A DNA stretch of 7,935 nucleotides from Gemmataceae bacterium (GTDB lineage Bacteria; Planctomycetota; Planctomycetia; Gemmatales; Gemmataceae), in NCBI GenBank assembly GCA_947474875.1, contig CANJKY010000129.1, positions 1 through 7,935 of the forward strand, in the 5' to 3' direction. The position numbers and the translations under genes are program-made. This document shows positions 1-7,320 of this stretch, in pieces. The notes beneath the pieces were generated by a model. It did not search any database, was not told where the DNA came from, and saw nothing but the letters and a program-made list of their open reading frames with translations. Each line of letters starts with the position of its first letter. Position 1 is the stretch's first letter.

Positions 1-1938
1 CCCCACATTCACCCCGCCGGTGAACCCGGGCTCGAACGCGAAGATGTCGAACACCTCGTTGAACGTGGCGGCGGTCTGGTCGGGTTCGCTGAGCACCGGG
101 CGGCGGCCCCGCACCCGCGGCCCGCCGCCCGGCCCGGCCGCCTCCACGAACGCCGGACCGTCCGACAGGGTGAGGCCGGTGCCGGCCACCCGCGTCCCGC
201 CGGTGAACCCGGCGAACGGCTCCTCCCCGCCGACCCGGGTGCCCCGCTTGTTGAACAGGGCGACGGCCGACCCGCCCGCCTTCTGGCCGGCGACGATCCC
301 CTCCCCGGTGTTGAACAGGCTGCTCATGGCCGCCACGTTCACCCCGCCGGCGAACCCGGAGTCGAACGCATAGAAGCTGGCTACCGGGCTGTCGGAAGAC
401 GAGCTGAACACCTTCACGTGGGGACCACCGCCCGGCCCGGCCGCGACGATCAGTTCCCCGTTGCCGACGGCCACACTCACCCCGCCACGGAACCCCACGT
501 CGTAGGCGAAGAAGCTGCGGATGATGTGACCGGTCTGGCCGTTGAACGCCGCCACGTGCGGGCCCCCGCCGGCGCCGGCCCCCACCACGATGTCCGGCAC
601 GGTGTCGCCGTTCACGTCCCCGACGGCCAGGCTCAGCCCGCCGACGAACCCCGGGTCGAACGCGAAGAAGCTGCGGAGTTCCTTCCCGGTCGCCCCGTCG
701 AACACCTTGACGTGCGGCCCGCCGCCGCTCTCCGGGGCGGTGACGATGTCCCGCACCCCGTCCCCGTTCAGATCCCCGGTGGCCACCACCACCCCGCCGG
801 TGAACCCCGGATCGTAGGCGAAGAAGTCGTACTTGAGGGCGTTCGTGCGGTCGAACACCTTCACCCGCGGCCCGCCGCCCCGCCCGGCGCCGGCCGCGTA
901 CCCTACCCCGTCGCTGCCGCCGGTTCCGCCGCCGGTGACGGTCATGGTGAAGGTGGAGGTGGTGCCCACGCCCGGGGTGGTGGCCGTCACGTCGCCGGTG
1001 CCGGCGGTACCGTTCGCCCGCACCGTCACCTGGGCGTACCCGTCGACGTCGGTGTACACGGTCAACACGCCGATGGGCGTTTCGCCCGGCCGAAAGAAGG
1101 ACACCAGGTAAGTGGCCCCGCCGGGGTTGAGAGGCGATGTGAACGTGACCGGCGCGCCGCCTACCGGGTCGCCGGCGGTGTCCAGCACCCGCACCCGCAG
1201 CGGCTGGGCGTAGGTGGCGTTGGCCGCCGCCGTCTGGCCCCCGCCGGACACCGCCTGGAGGGTGGCAGCCGGTGTGCCGACACGGACGGTGTCCACATAC
1301 CACCCCTGGCCGGACGTGCTCAAGGTGGTCACGCCCATCCGCCAGCGGAACTGCACGTTCTGCCCGCGGGCGGCGGCCGGCAGGTTCGCCACCGTCTCGA
1401 ACCACTGTAGCCCGTTGGCGAACCCGAGGGTGCTGCCCACCCACCCCTGGCGGCCGGCCAGCGGGTTGTCGTAGAACGCCCCGAGGGACGCCCCGCTCAT
1501 GGTGCCGGTGTACCCGCCGGCCGCGAACGACCCGCCGGCGGCCAGGATGTCCTGGAACGCCCCGCCGCCGATGCTGATCTCCAGCACCCCGCCGTTGAAG
1601 TAGTCGGTCGTACCGAAGTTGTAGAAGGAGTACGTCTGGGAGAATTTCAGTTGCACGTCGGCGGCGTTCGGGACGGCGATCACCGGCGACACCAGCGACC
1701 TGTCCGCCCGAAATGTGCCCTGGGCGACGTCGGCGTAATTCTTCGAGGTGTGCGCCGCGTACCGGGTGCCGTCGGTACCGGCGTCCGTCTGCCAGCCCCC
1801 GGCCGGGCCGACGTCGGTCACAGACGTCCAGCCGGCGGGCAAGGCGGTCGGGGTGACGGTGTCGAACCCCTCGTACAGCCCGGCCGGGACGGTACGGTCT
1901 TCGAGCGGCAGCGGGCGCAGGCGGGTGCGGGCGAACAC
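1..1938 (-). CDS. Large FG-GAP/VCBS-type repeat surface protein, partial (C-terminus off left edge)
   Basis: The frame stays open from an in-frame TAG at 1971-1969 to base 1, giving 646 visible residues. GTG 1938 is the only conventional start before the motif PLEDRTVP (residues 11-18), with a weak GAGAA upstream; the first ATG, at 1500, would cut a domain. From memory, LEDR-type motifs mark the N-termini of many planctomycete secreted proteins. Residues ~24-225 look like a MAM/M6-peptidase-associated jellyroll (NPLAGRQGW, then GWYVDTVRV at its end). Residues ~246-338 resemble a bacterial Big_1 Ig-like domain (DPVGGAPVTF, TDVDGYAQVTV). From ~350 to the edge are six ~50-residue FG-GAP-like repeats, each opening GGGPxV and carrying FFAFDPGFxGG; the first two keep the Asp-rich loops DLNGDGVRD and DVNGDTVPD. 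FG-GAP repeats usually form beta-propellers that can bind calcium. No catalytic motif or clear hydrophobic signal peptide is visible. A surface adhesion or structural role is inference. Architecture is well supported; the exact start is less certain. Confidence 0.85.
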   Translation of the reverse strand, partial: MFARTRLRPLPLEDRTVPAGLYEGFDTVTPTALPAGWTSVTDVGPAGGWQTDAGTDGTRYAAHTSKNYADVAQGTFRADRSLVSPVIAVPNAADVQLKFSQTYSFYNFGTTDYFNGGVLEISIGGGAFQDILAAGGSFAAGGYTGTMSGASLGAFYDNPLAGRQGWVGSTLGFANGLQWFETVANLPAAARGQNVQFRWRMGVTTLSTSGQGWYVDTVRVGTPAATLQAVSGGGQTAAANATYAQPLRVRVLDTAGDPVGGAPVTFTSPLNPGGATYLVSFFRPGETPIGVLTVYTDVDGYAQVTVRANGTAGTGDVTATTPGVGTTSTFTMTVTGGGTGGSDGVGYAAGAGRGGGPRVKVFDRTNALKYDFFAYDPGFTGGVVVATGDLNGDGVRDIVTAPESGGGPHVKVFDGATGKELRSFFAFDPGFVGGLSLAVGDVNGDTVPDIVVGAGAGGGPHVAAFNGQTGHIIRSFFAYDVGFRGGVSVAVGNGELIVAAGPGGGPHVKVFSSSSDSPVASFYAFDSGFAGGVNVAAMSSLFNTGEGIVAGQKAGGSAVALFNKRGTRVGGEEPFAGFTGGTRVAGTGLTLSDGPAFVEAAGPGGGPRVRGRRPVLSEPDQTAATFNEVFDIFAFEPGFTGGVNVG

Positions 1939-1975
1939 GGGGCGGTTCTCGTGGGGTGAGCTTGCAGCCTACCCG

Positions 1976-2926
1976 TCAGCCCTCCGGCCTGCCAGCGGTT
2001 TTCCGCCGCGGCATGTACCGCCACGCCAGCGCCGCCAGCAGCACCAGCCCGCCGGCCACCGTCCACCCGGTCGGCACCTCCTTGTCCGGGGCGATCAGGT
2101 ACGCCCACACCGGGTTGAGCACCGGCTCCAGCAGGGTGATGACCGCCGCCTCCTGCGCCGACACCACCCGCAGCCCACGGGCGAACAGCCAGTACGGCAC
2201 GGCCATCTGCACCGCCCCGAACACCGCCAGGAACGCCAGTTGGCCGGCGGTCGGGGCGGTCAGCCAGCCGACGAACCCCGACCACCCGGCGTCGAGCAGG
2301 CAGTTCGTTAACGCCGCCGTGCCCAGGCAGGCCGCGCTGCCGATCAGGTTGAGCACCATCAGGAACGCCGGCGACTCCGCCTTCAGGTGGCCGAGGAACA
2401 GCACCACCCCGGAGTACATCACCCCGCTGCCGGCGGCCATGAGCAGGATGACGATCTGGTTCGTCCGCTCGGCCGGCTCCAGATCCCGCGGCCAGTTCCC
2501 CGCCACGATGACGCCGGCGCCGGCCATCGCCAGCAGGGTGCTCCGCAGCGCCCGCCCGTCCGCCGGGTGCCCGAGCAGGTACACGCCGATCAGGTACACC
2601 CACACCGGGGCGGTGTTCTGCAGCAGGATGGCGTTCGCCGCCTTGCCCAGCCCGAGGGCGGACAGGTACAGCCCGCTCATCACCGCGAAGCACGCCACCA
2701 TGCCGACCATCGGCAGGCGGAACCGCACGTCTTTCGGCCGCACCAGCGGCACCAGGATGAGGCCGGCGAACAGCCCCCGCCAGAACGCGATCTGCACCGG
2801 CGACAGCTTCGGCTCGTGCAGCCCGAAGGCGGTGGGCTCGCCCAGCACCCGCATGAAGAAGCTGCCCGCGCTCCACAGCACCGCCGCCAGCACGAGCAGC
2901 AGCCGGGCGAGTCGCGGGGTGGGCAT
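1976..2926 (-). CDS. EamA/DMT-superfamily membrane transporter
   Basis: This 316-residue protein is the usual length for a ten-helix drug/metabolite transporter of the EamA family. Hydrophobic segments lie near residues 9-27, 43-62, 72-92, 97-117, 129-144, 157-178, 187-208, 228-245, 256-278 and 287-303. They form two EamA repeats of five helices (about 8-144 and 158-303). Family-type signatures are QNTAPVWVYL (103-112) at the end of repeat 1 and LEPVLNPVWAYL (266-277) in repeat 2, which is the expected internal duplication. The C-terminus is short, basic and presumably cytoplasmic (RRKTAGRPEG). Members export or import amino acids, purines, sugars or other small metabolites; nothing here identifies the substrate. 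The ATG at 2926 has only a weak AAAGA five bases upstream. The gene is divergent from the esterase (49 bp apart) and lies 37 bp before the GTG start of the surface-protein gene, so co-transcription with it is possible. Confidence 0.93.
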   Translation of the reverse strand: MPTPRLARLLLVLAAVLWSAGSFFMRVLGEPTAFGLHEPKLSPVQIAFWRGLFAGLILVPLVRPKDVRFRLPMVGMVACFAVMSGLYLSALGLGKAANAILLQNTAPVWVYLIGVYLLGHPADGRALRSTLLAMAGAGVIVAGNWPRDLEPAERTNQIVILLMAAGSGVMYSGVVLFLGHLKAESPAFLMVLNLIGSAACLGTAALTNCLLDAGWSGFVGWLTAPTAGQLAFLAVFGAVQMAVPYWLFARGLRVVSAQEAAVITLLEPVLNPVWAYLIAPDKEVPTGWTVAGGLVLLAALAWRYMPRRKTAGRPEG

Positions 2927-2975
2927 GGGGGTCTTTCGGGAACCGGCGGGGTGAGGTCCGGACTACATTACTCAC
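2927..2975. promoter_or_regulatory. Divergent intergenic region with a possible -10 element
   Basis: These 49 bases separate the divergent transporter and esterase starts and must hold both 5' ends unless promoters lie inside the genes. An A/T-richer stretch includes TACATT at 2964-2969, which resembles a bacterial -10 hexamer for the plus strand and ends only 6 bases before the esterase ATG. No good -35 is visible at the expected spacing (2941-2946 reads aaccgg). No Shine-Dalgarno lies within the normal distance of ATG 2976; the nearest GAGG is about 20 bases upstream. If the hexamer is used, the esterase mRNA would be leaderless or nearly so. This is weak evidence from a very short region. 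Confidence 0.25.
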
Positions 2976-4034
2976 ATGGTGGAATTCGTCGTCCGGGCGC
3001 CGGGCCTGCCCCCGTGGGAGGCCGTGTACATCTGCGGGGACGCCGACCCGCTCGGCCGCTGGCAGGCCGACTTCCGCCGCCTGGACTGGCACGACGCCGC
3101 CTTCCGCACCCACCTCGATTTGCCCGCCGGCTCCCGCCACCGCTACCTGCTCACCCGCGGCACCTGGCGGCAGGCCGAACTCGACCACCTCGGCCGCGAG
3201 CACCGGCCCCGTGAACTGACCGCCGCCCCCGGTCTGCGGGTGGAGGTCGAGGTGCCCGGCTGGGGCCGCAACTCGGTGCGGTATCACCCGGACTTCGCGT
3301 CCGACTTCCTGCCGCACCCGCGGACGCTCACCGTCCACCTGCCGCCGGAGTACGACCTGCACCCGCACGCCCGCTACCCCGTGCTGTACCTGCACGACGG
3401 GCAGAACCTGTTCGACGCGCACACGTCGTTCGCCGGGGTGCCGTGGCGGGCGGACGAGACGGCCGAGCGGCTGGCCCGGTGCGCGGAGATCAGGCCCATT
3501 ATTCAGGTGGGGGTGGCGAACACCCCGGACCGGCTGAAGGAGTACGGGCCGAAGCCGGGCGAGCGGGACGACCTGTCAGCGAAGTACGCCCGGTTCCTGA
3601 TCGACGAGGTGAAGCCGTTCATCGACCGCGAGTACCGCACCCGGCAGGGCCGCGAGCACACCGGGGTGTGCGGGTCGAGCATGGGCGGGCTGATCTCCCT
3701 GCACCTGTGCCGGGACCACCCGGACGTGTTCGGGCTGGGGGCGGCGCTGTCCCCGTCGCTGTGGTGGGACGACGAGCGGCTGATCCGCGAGGTGGCGGAC
3801 GACCCGCGGGGGCTGGCCGACTGCCGGCTGTGGGTGGACATGGGCACGCGGGAGGGGCACAGCGAGGCGGGGATGGCGGCCATGCTGCGGCGGGCGCACC
3901 GGCTGGCGTTCCACCTGCGGCACCGCCCGCCGGAGTGGTTCCGGTTCCACGAGGAGGCGGACGGCCTGCACAACGAGTCCGCCTGGGCCGCCCGCTACCC
4001 GGCCGTGCTGCGGTTCCTGTTTCCGCCCGAGTAG
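2976..4034 (+). CDS. Alpha/beta-hydrolase, enterochelin esterase/esterase D family, with N-terminal starch-binding-like domain
   Basis: The 352-residue product has two parts. Residues ~2-95 resemble a CBM20-type beta-sandwich: VYICGDADPLGRW (18-29) matches the family's GD...LG.W core, followed by alternating strands. Residues ~100-350 are a putative-esterase (PF00756-type) alpha/beta-hydrolase. LYLHDGQNLFD (137-147) is the typical early strand and oxyanion region. The nucleophile elbow is GSSMGG (233-238), with Ser235 as likely nucleophile. Asp288 in VDMGTREG and His332 in LHNESAW are the likely rest of the triad. The family includes siderophore esterases, S-formylglutathione hydrolase-like and feruloyl esterases, so the substrate stays open. 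There is no signal peptide, so the enzyme is probably cytoplasmic. Placing a glycan-binding-like module before the hydrolase suggests a sugar-linked ester or intracellular glycan, but this is inference. It is divergent from the DMT transporter and convergent with the calcium ATPase. No Shine-Dalgarno is visible at ATG 2976. Confidence 0.92.
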   Translation: MVEFVVRAPGLPPWEAVYICGDADPLGRWQADFRRLDWHDAAFRTHLDLPAGSRHRYLLTRGTWRQAELDHLGREHRPRELTAAPGLRVEVEVPGWGRNSVRYHPDFASDFLPHPRTLTVHLPPEYDLHPHARYPVLYLHDGQNLFDAHTSFAGVPWRADETAERLARCAEIRPIIQVGVANTPDRLKEYGPKPGERDDLSAKYARFLIDEVKPFIDREYRTRQGREHTGVCGSSMGGLISLHLCRDHPDVFGLGAALSPSLWWDDERLIREVADDPRGLADCRLWVDMGTREGHSEAGMAAMLRRAHRLAFHLRHRPPEWFRFHEEADGLHNESAWAARYPAVLRFLFPPE

Positions 4035-4044
4035 GTTTCCCATA

Positions 4045-4065
4045 GCACCGGCGGGCCGCCGGTGC
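4045..4065. terminator. Perfect GC hairpin between convergent genes, possible bidirectional terminator
   Basis: The arms GCACCGGCGG and CCGCCGGTGC are exact reverse complements around a single G; allowing a minimal 3-base loop leaves a 9-bp stem. It begins 11 bases after the esterase stop and ends 30 bases beyond the ATPase stop on the opposite strand, a natural place to end both transcripts. Neither strand shows a T-tract after the stem, so a classical intrinsic terminator is not demonstrated. It could equally be a copy of a dispersed short palindromic repeat. Confidence 0.45.
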
Positions 4066-4095
4066 CACGGAAGAAGCCCACACCTCGAACGCAAC

Positions 4096-7000
4096 TCACC
4101 TCCACCCGGCCAGCCGCCGCACCAGGCGAGAGAGTTCGGCGAACGCCAGCACGCTGGTGGTGCCCAGGGCGATCCACAGCCAGTCCGCTACGGTCAGCGG
4201 CTCGACCGCGAACACCTTCCCGCCGAACGACACGATCAGCCCCTGCCCGACCACCGTGAGCGAGGCGATGAGCAGGAACAGCGGGTTCTGGAACAGCCCG
4301 CGGAACCCGGACACGCGGGGTGTCAGGCTGCGGCAGTTGATCTGGTTCCACACCTGGAAGAACACGTAGGTGGTGAAGAACAGCGTCACCTGTCGGGCGG
4401 TCAGCTCGGGGAACGCGTCAGACTGGTGCAGGGCGGCGTACTCGGGCGTCCACCGCTCCCGCGGCTGCCAGTGCGGGTCGAACCAGCCGGCCGCCTGCAT
4501 GCCGGCCAGCAGGGTCATCATGACCACCACGAAGAACCCGCCGGTGGCGAAGATGGTGCGGAGCATGGGCGGGGTGACGATGCTCTCGTCCCGCCGCTTG
4601 GGCGGCACCCGCATCAGCCCCGGCCGCGGCGGCTCGGAGCACAGGGCGATGGCGGCGAACGTGTCCATGATCACGTTGATCCACAGCAGTTGCAGTACGG
4701 TGAACGGCGGCTTCAGCCCGAAGAACGGGCCGAGGAAGGCGATGAGCAGGGCGGAGAAGTTGATGGTCAGTTGGAACTGGATGAACCGCTGGATGTTCTC
4801 GTACAGCGCCCGCCCCCACTGCACCGCCTTCACGATGGTGGCGAACGAGTCGTCCAGCAGCACGATCTGGCTGGCCTCCTTCGCCACCTCGGTGCCGGCC
4901 ACGCCCATCGCCAGACCGACGTCGGCTTTCTTCAGACTGGGGGCGTCGTTGGTACCATCGCCGGTCATGGCGACGACGTGCTCCTGCTCCTGAAGCAGCT
5001 TCACCAGCCGGTACTTGTCCAGCGGCTGGGCGCGGGCCACCACCCGCAGCCGCGGCAGATCGGCCTTCAACTGCTCGTCCGTGCGGGCGGCCAGTTCGGC
5101 GCTCGTGAGGACCAGCGCGTCCGGGCGGTCGAGCAACCCCACCTCGGTGGCGATGGCGCGGGCCGTCTCCGGGTTGTCGCCGGTGATCATCTTCACGTCG
5201 ATGCCGGCCAGCCGGCAGCGGGTGACGGCCAGGGGCACGTCCGCCCGCACCGGGTCGCGGATGGCCACGAACCCGTCGAACGTCAGCCCGGCCTCGAACT
5301 CGCCGCGGCGGTCGGACGCGGCGTCCTGGTCGGCCGGGAAGTCGGCGGGCAGCGGCTTGTGGGCGAACGCCAGCGTCCGCATGGCGGCGGCAGACGCGGC
5401 GGCGATCTGGGCGTCCACCTCCGCCCGCTCGGCGGGGGTGAGGTTCGAGCAGCGGGCGAGGATCACCTCGGGCGCCCCCTTCACCAGCGCCACCGGCCCG
5501 CCGCCGGCGGTCGCCACGGTGGTCATCTTCTTCTGCTCGGACGAGAACGCCGAGCGGAACGCGGCCGGGTGGTGCAGCCGCTCGGCCGCGTAGTTGGTGC
5601 CGGCGTCGCGGAGCCAGAGCAGCAACGCGCCCTCGGTGCTGCTGCCGACCACCACCGTCTTGCCCTCCTTCTCCTCCAGCGTGCCGGTGCTGTTCACGGC
5701 GGCGTTCACCGCGATCCAGTCGGTGGGCGAGGTGACGGCCGCCCGCACCCCCTTCGCCCGGGTCGGGGCGAATGCCCGGTCGCCCTGTTCGATCACCCGC
5801 CCGCCGACGCCCACCCGCACCACCCGCATCTTGTTCTGCGTCAGCGTGCCGGTCTTGTCCGTGCAGACAACGGTGGCACTGCCGATCGTCTCCGTCGCCA
5901 CCAGTTGTCGCACCAGCGCGTTCGACCGGGTCATCTTCCGCATGGCCAGGGCGAGGGACACGGTGACGCTCATCGGCAGCCCTTCCGGCACCGCCACCAC
6001 GATGACGATCACCATGTACACGAAGTACCCGAGCAGATTGCCCACCACCGCCACGGCTTCGGTGCGGGTGGCCGGCCAGAACACCTCCGCCGGGGTGGTG
6101 AAGAACAGCCCGCGGACGAGCAGGGCGAGGAAGATGGCCGCCGCCGCCGCGTACCCCACCTTCGAGATCAGGTCGGCCAGCCGGGTGAGCTTCCGCTGGA
6201 GCGGGGTCTGCTCCTTCGAGATGGTCAGCTTCCGCTGCACTCGGGCGGTGGCGTCCCCGGGGTCGGCCGGCTCGTCCGGGGCGTCTCCGCCCAGCCGGCG
6301 GGCGATCTGCCCGAGCATGGTGTCGTCGCCGACGTTCGTCACCGTCATCTGCCCGAGGCCGTCCACCACCTGCGTGCCGCGGTACACGCACCCCGGCTGG
6401 TCCGGGCCGTCCGCCCCGCCGGCCGGTTGGCGGGCGTCCTTCCGCACCGGCTCGGACTCGCCGGTCATCAGCGACTGGTCCACCCGCAGCCCGGTCGCCT
6501 TCACCAGCCGCCCGTCGGCCGGGATCTCGTCCCCGGTTTCGAGCAGCACCAGCTCGCCGACCACCACCTCGTCCAGCGGCACGGTGGACGTGTGCCCGTC
6601 GCGGAGCACCTTCACCCGCCCGGCGTCCTTGCCGGCGTTCAGCTTCTCGAACTCCTGGTCGGACCGGTACTCGGACAGGAACGCCACCCCGGTGGCCAGC
6701 ACCACGGCGACGATCACCGCCAGCCCCTCGACGGACGGGTGGGCGAGGGCGACGGACGTGCCGAACAGGGCGACGGCCAGGGCGAACAGGACCGCCGGCA
6801 CCCAGTCGGCCCGCCGCAGCAGGTACAGGGCGGCGGCGACGGCGGCGACCACCGCCAGGGCGACGCCGCCGGCCGGCGGGGACGCCTCGAACAGGTCCAC
6901 CACGATCTTGAGGAGAGACGCGGCGAGCAGGATCTTGATGATCGGCTCGTCGAACTTGCCCAGGAACTTCTGCCACCCCGGCTGCCGCGGGAGTGGGGTG

Positions 7001-7107
7001 AGCCGGTTCGCCCCGAACCGCCCGCGGCTGTCCGCCACCTGGGCGGCGGTCAGCCCGTCGGCCGGGGCGGCGGGGTACAGGTCGGCGACGGCGGCGAGGG
7101 TGCGCAT
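4096..7107 (-). CDS. P2B (PMCA-type) calcium-translocating P-type ATPase
   Basis: The 1003-residue protein is complete and should pump Ca2+ out of the cytoplasm using ATP. It shows a cation-ATPase N-terminal region (~16-75), the actuator-domain TGES (215-218), PEGLP in M4 (374-378), DKTGTLT with phosphorylated Asp417, the nucleotide-domain motifs FSSEQKKMTTV (521-531) and KGAPE (543-547), TGDNPETA (642-649) and TGDGTNDAP (715-723). In M6, NVIMDT (811-816) together with Glu375 of M4 gives the usual P2B calcium ligands Glu, Asn and Asp. Later helices lie near 852-870, 904-920, 942-961 and 972-990. No calmodulin-binding tail follows, unlike animal PMCAs. Two additional hydrophobic stretches (~80-97 and ~101-122) sit between M1 (~55-73) and the segment matching M2 (~126-145). 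A charged Pro/Asp-rich insert (~272-300) follows the actuator domain. ATG 7107 is the only ATG between an in-frame TGA (7128-7126) and the conserved N-terminus; no Shine-Dalgarno is visible. Ca2+ specificity is inferred from family motifs. Confidence 0.95.
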   Translation of the reverse strand: MRTLAAVADLYPAAPADGLTAAQVADSRGRFGANRLTPLPRQPGWQKFLGKFDEPIIKILLAASLLKIVVDLFEASPPAGGVALAVVAAVAAALYLLRRADWVPAVLFALAVALFGTSVALAHPSVEGLAVIVAVVLATGVAFLSEYRSDQEFEKLNAGKDAGRVKVLRDGHTSTVPLDEVVVGELVLLETGDEIPADGRLVKATGLRVDQSLMTGESEPVRKDARQPAGGADGPDQPGCVYRGTQVVDGLGQMTVTNVGDDTMLGQIARRLGGDAPDEPADPGDATARVQRKLTISKEQTPLQRKLTRLADLISKVGYAAAAAIFLALLVRGLFFTTPAEVFWPATRTEAVAVVGNLLGYFVYMVIVIVVAVPEGLPMSVTVSLALAMRKMTRSNALVRQLVATETIGSATVVCTDKTGTLTQNKMRVVRVGVGGRVIEQGDRAFAPTRAKGVRAAVTSPTDWIAVNAAVNSTGTLEEKEGKTVVVGSSTEGALLLWLRDAGTNYAAERLHHPAAFRSAFSSEQKKMTTVATAGGGPVALVKGAPEVILARCSNLTPAERAEVDAQIAAASAAAMRTLAFAHKPLPADFPADQDAASDRRGEFEAGLTFDGFVAIRDPVRADVPLAVTRCRLAGIDVKMITGDNPETARAIATEVGLLDRPDALVLTSAELAARTDEQLKADLPRLRVVARAQPLDKYRLVKLLQEQEHVVAMTGDGTNDAPSLKKADVGLAMGVAGTEVAKEASQIVLLDDSFATIVKAVQWGRALYENIQRFIQFQLTINFSALLIAFLGPFFGLKPPFTVLQLLWINVIMDTFAAIALCSEPPRPGLMRVPPKRRDESIVTPPMLRTIFATGGFFVVVMMTLLAGMQAAGWFDPHWQPRERWTPEYAALHQSDAFPELTARQVTLFFTTYVFFQVWNQINCRSLTPRVSGFRGLFQNPLFLLIASLTVVGQGLIVSFGGKVFAVEPLTVADWLWIALGTTSVLAFAELSRLVRRLAGWR

Positions 7108-7120
7108 GGGGTGGGAGCGA

Positions 7121-7308
7121 AGAGTTCACCACAGAGTCACAGAGGGCACAGGGCCGCACAGAGGAAGACCAAGATAGGGCGGAAGACAGGAAGGCACGAG
7201 GGAAGACAGAGACGCGCCTTCTGTTCTTCCTCGTGCCTTCCTGGATTTACACGGCTGATTATCTGCTCGGTGCCCCTCTGTGTTCCCTGTGACTCTGTGG
7301 TGAACTCT
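7121..7308. repeat. Nested imperfect inverted repeat (CACAGAG-type palindromic element)
   Basis: The outer arms 7121-7142 and 7287-7308 are exact 22-base reverse complements. An intermediate pair (CACAGAGG at 7157-7164 with CCTCTGTG at 7275-7282) and an inner pair of 15 bases (7187-7201 with 7229-7243) nest inside. The left flank contains CACAGAG three times (7130, 7138, 7157). The centre carries paired CAGGAAGGCACGAGG / CCTCGTGCCTTCCTG. The element fills almost the whole 213-bp gap between frr and the ATPase gene and is poorer in GC than its surroundings. No coding signal is convincing across it. It could fold as a long cruciform or RNA hairpin and may separate the two transcripts, but there is no T-tract for a classical terminator. 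A GATAAT on the minus strand (7263-7258) is a possible -10 for the ATPase gene, without a good -35. Similar CACAGAG palindromes are, from memory, widespread in planctomycete and some other bacterial genomes. Confidence 0.8.
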
Positions 7309-7320
7309 GGCCGTACTTCA

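Noticed and set aside
418..1410. A 330-codon plus-strand frame with repeated HPAxEPxVxxEEA-like units
   Set aside because: The apparent repeats mirror the FG-GAP repeats on the opposite strand. The minus-strand reading gives proper domain motifs, so this is a shadow.
1939..1975. Possible terminator or separate promoter between the transporter and the surface-protein gene
   Set aside because: The 37 bases contain no convincing hairpin, T-tract or promoter hexamers.
1818..3422. A 534-codon minus-strand frame spanning the transporter, the divergent gap and part of the esterase
   Set aside because: It overlaps three well-supported genes in the wrong frame, is Gly/Ala/Arg-rich and shows no recognisable motif.
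7130..7163. CACAGAG units spaced 8-19 bases apart as a possible CRISPR array
   Set aside because: The units are only about 7 bases, spacing is irregular and there are no spacers of CRISPR size; the stretch is one arm of an inverted repeat.
5594..7177. A 527-codon plus-strand Ser/Thr/Arg-rich frame
   Set aside because: It lies antisense to the conserved ATPase core. Its composition reflects the complement of Ala/Val/Asp codons and no domain is recognisable.
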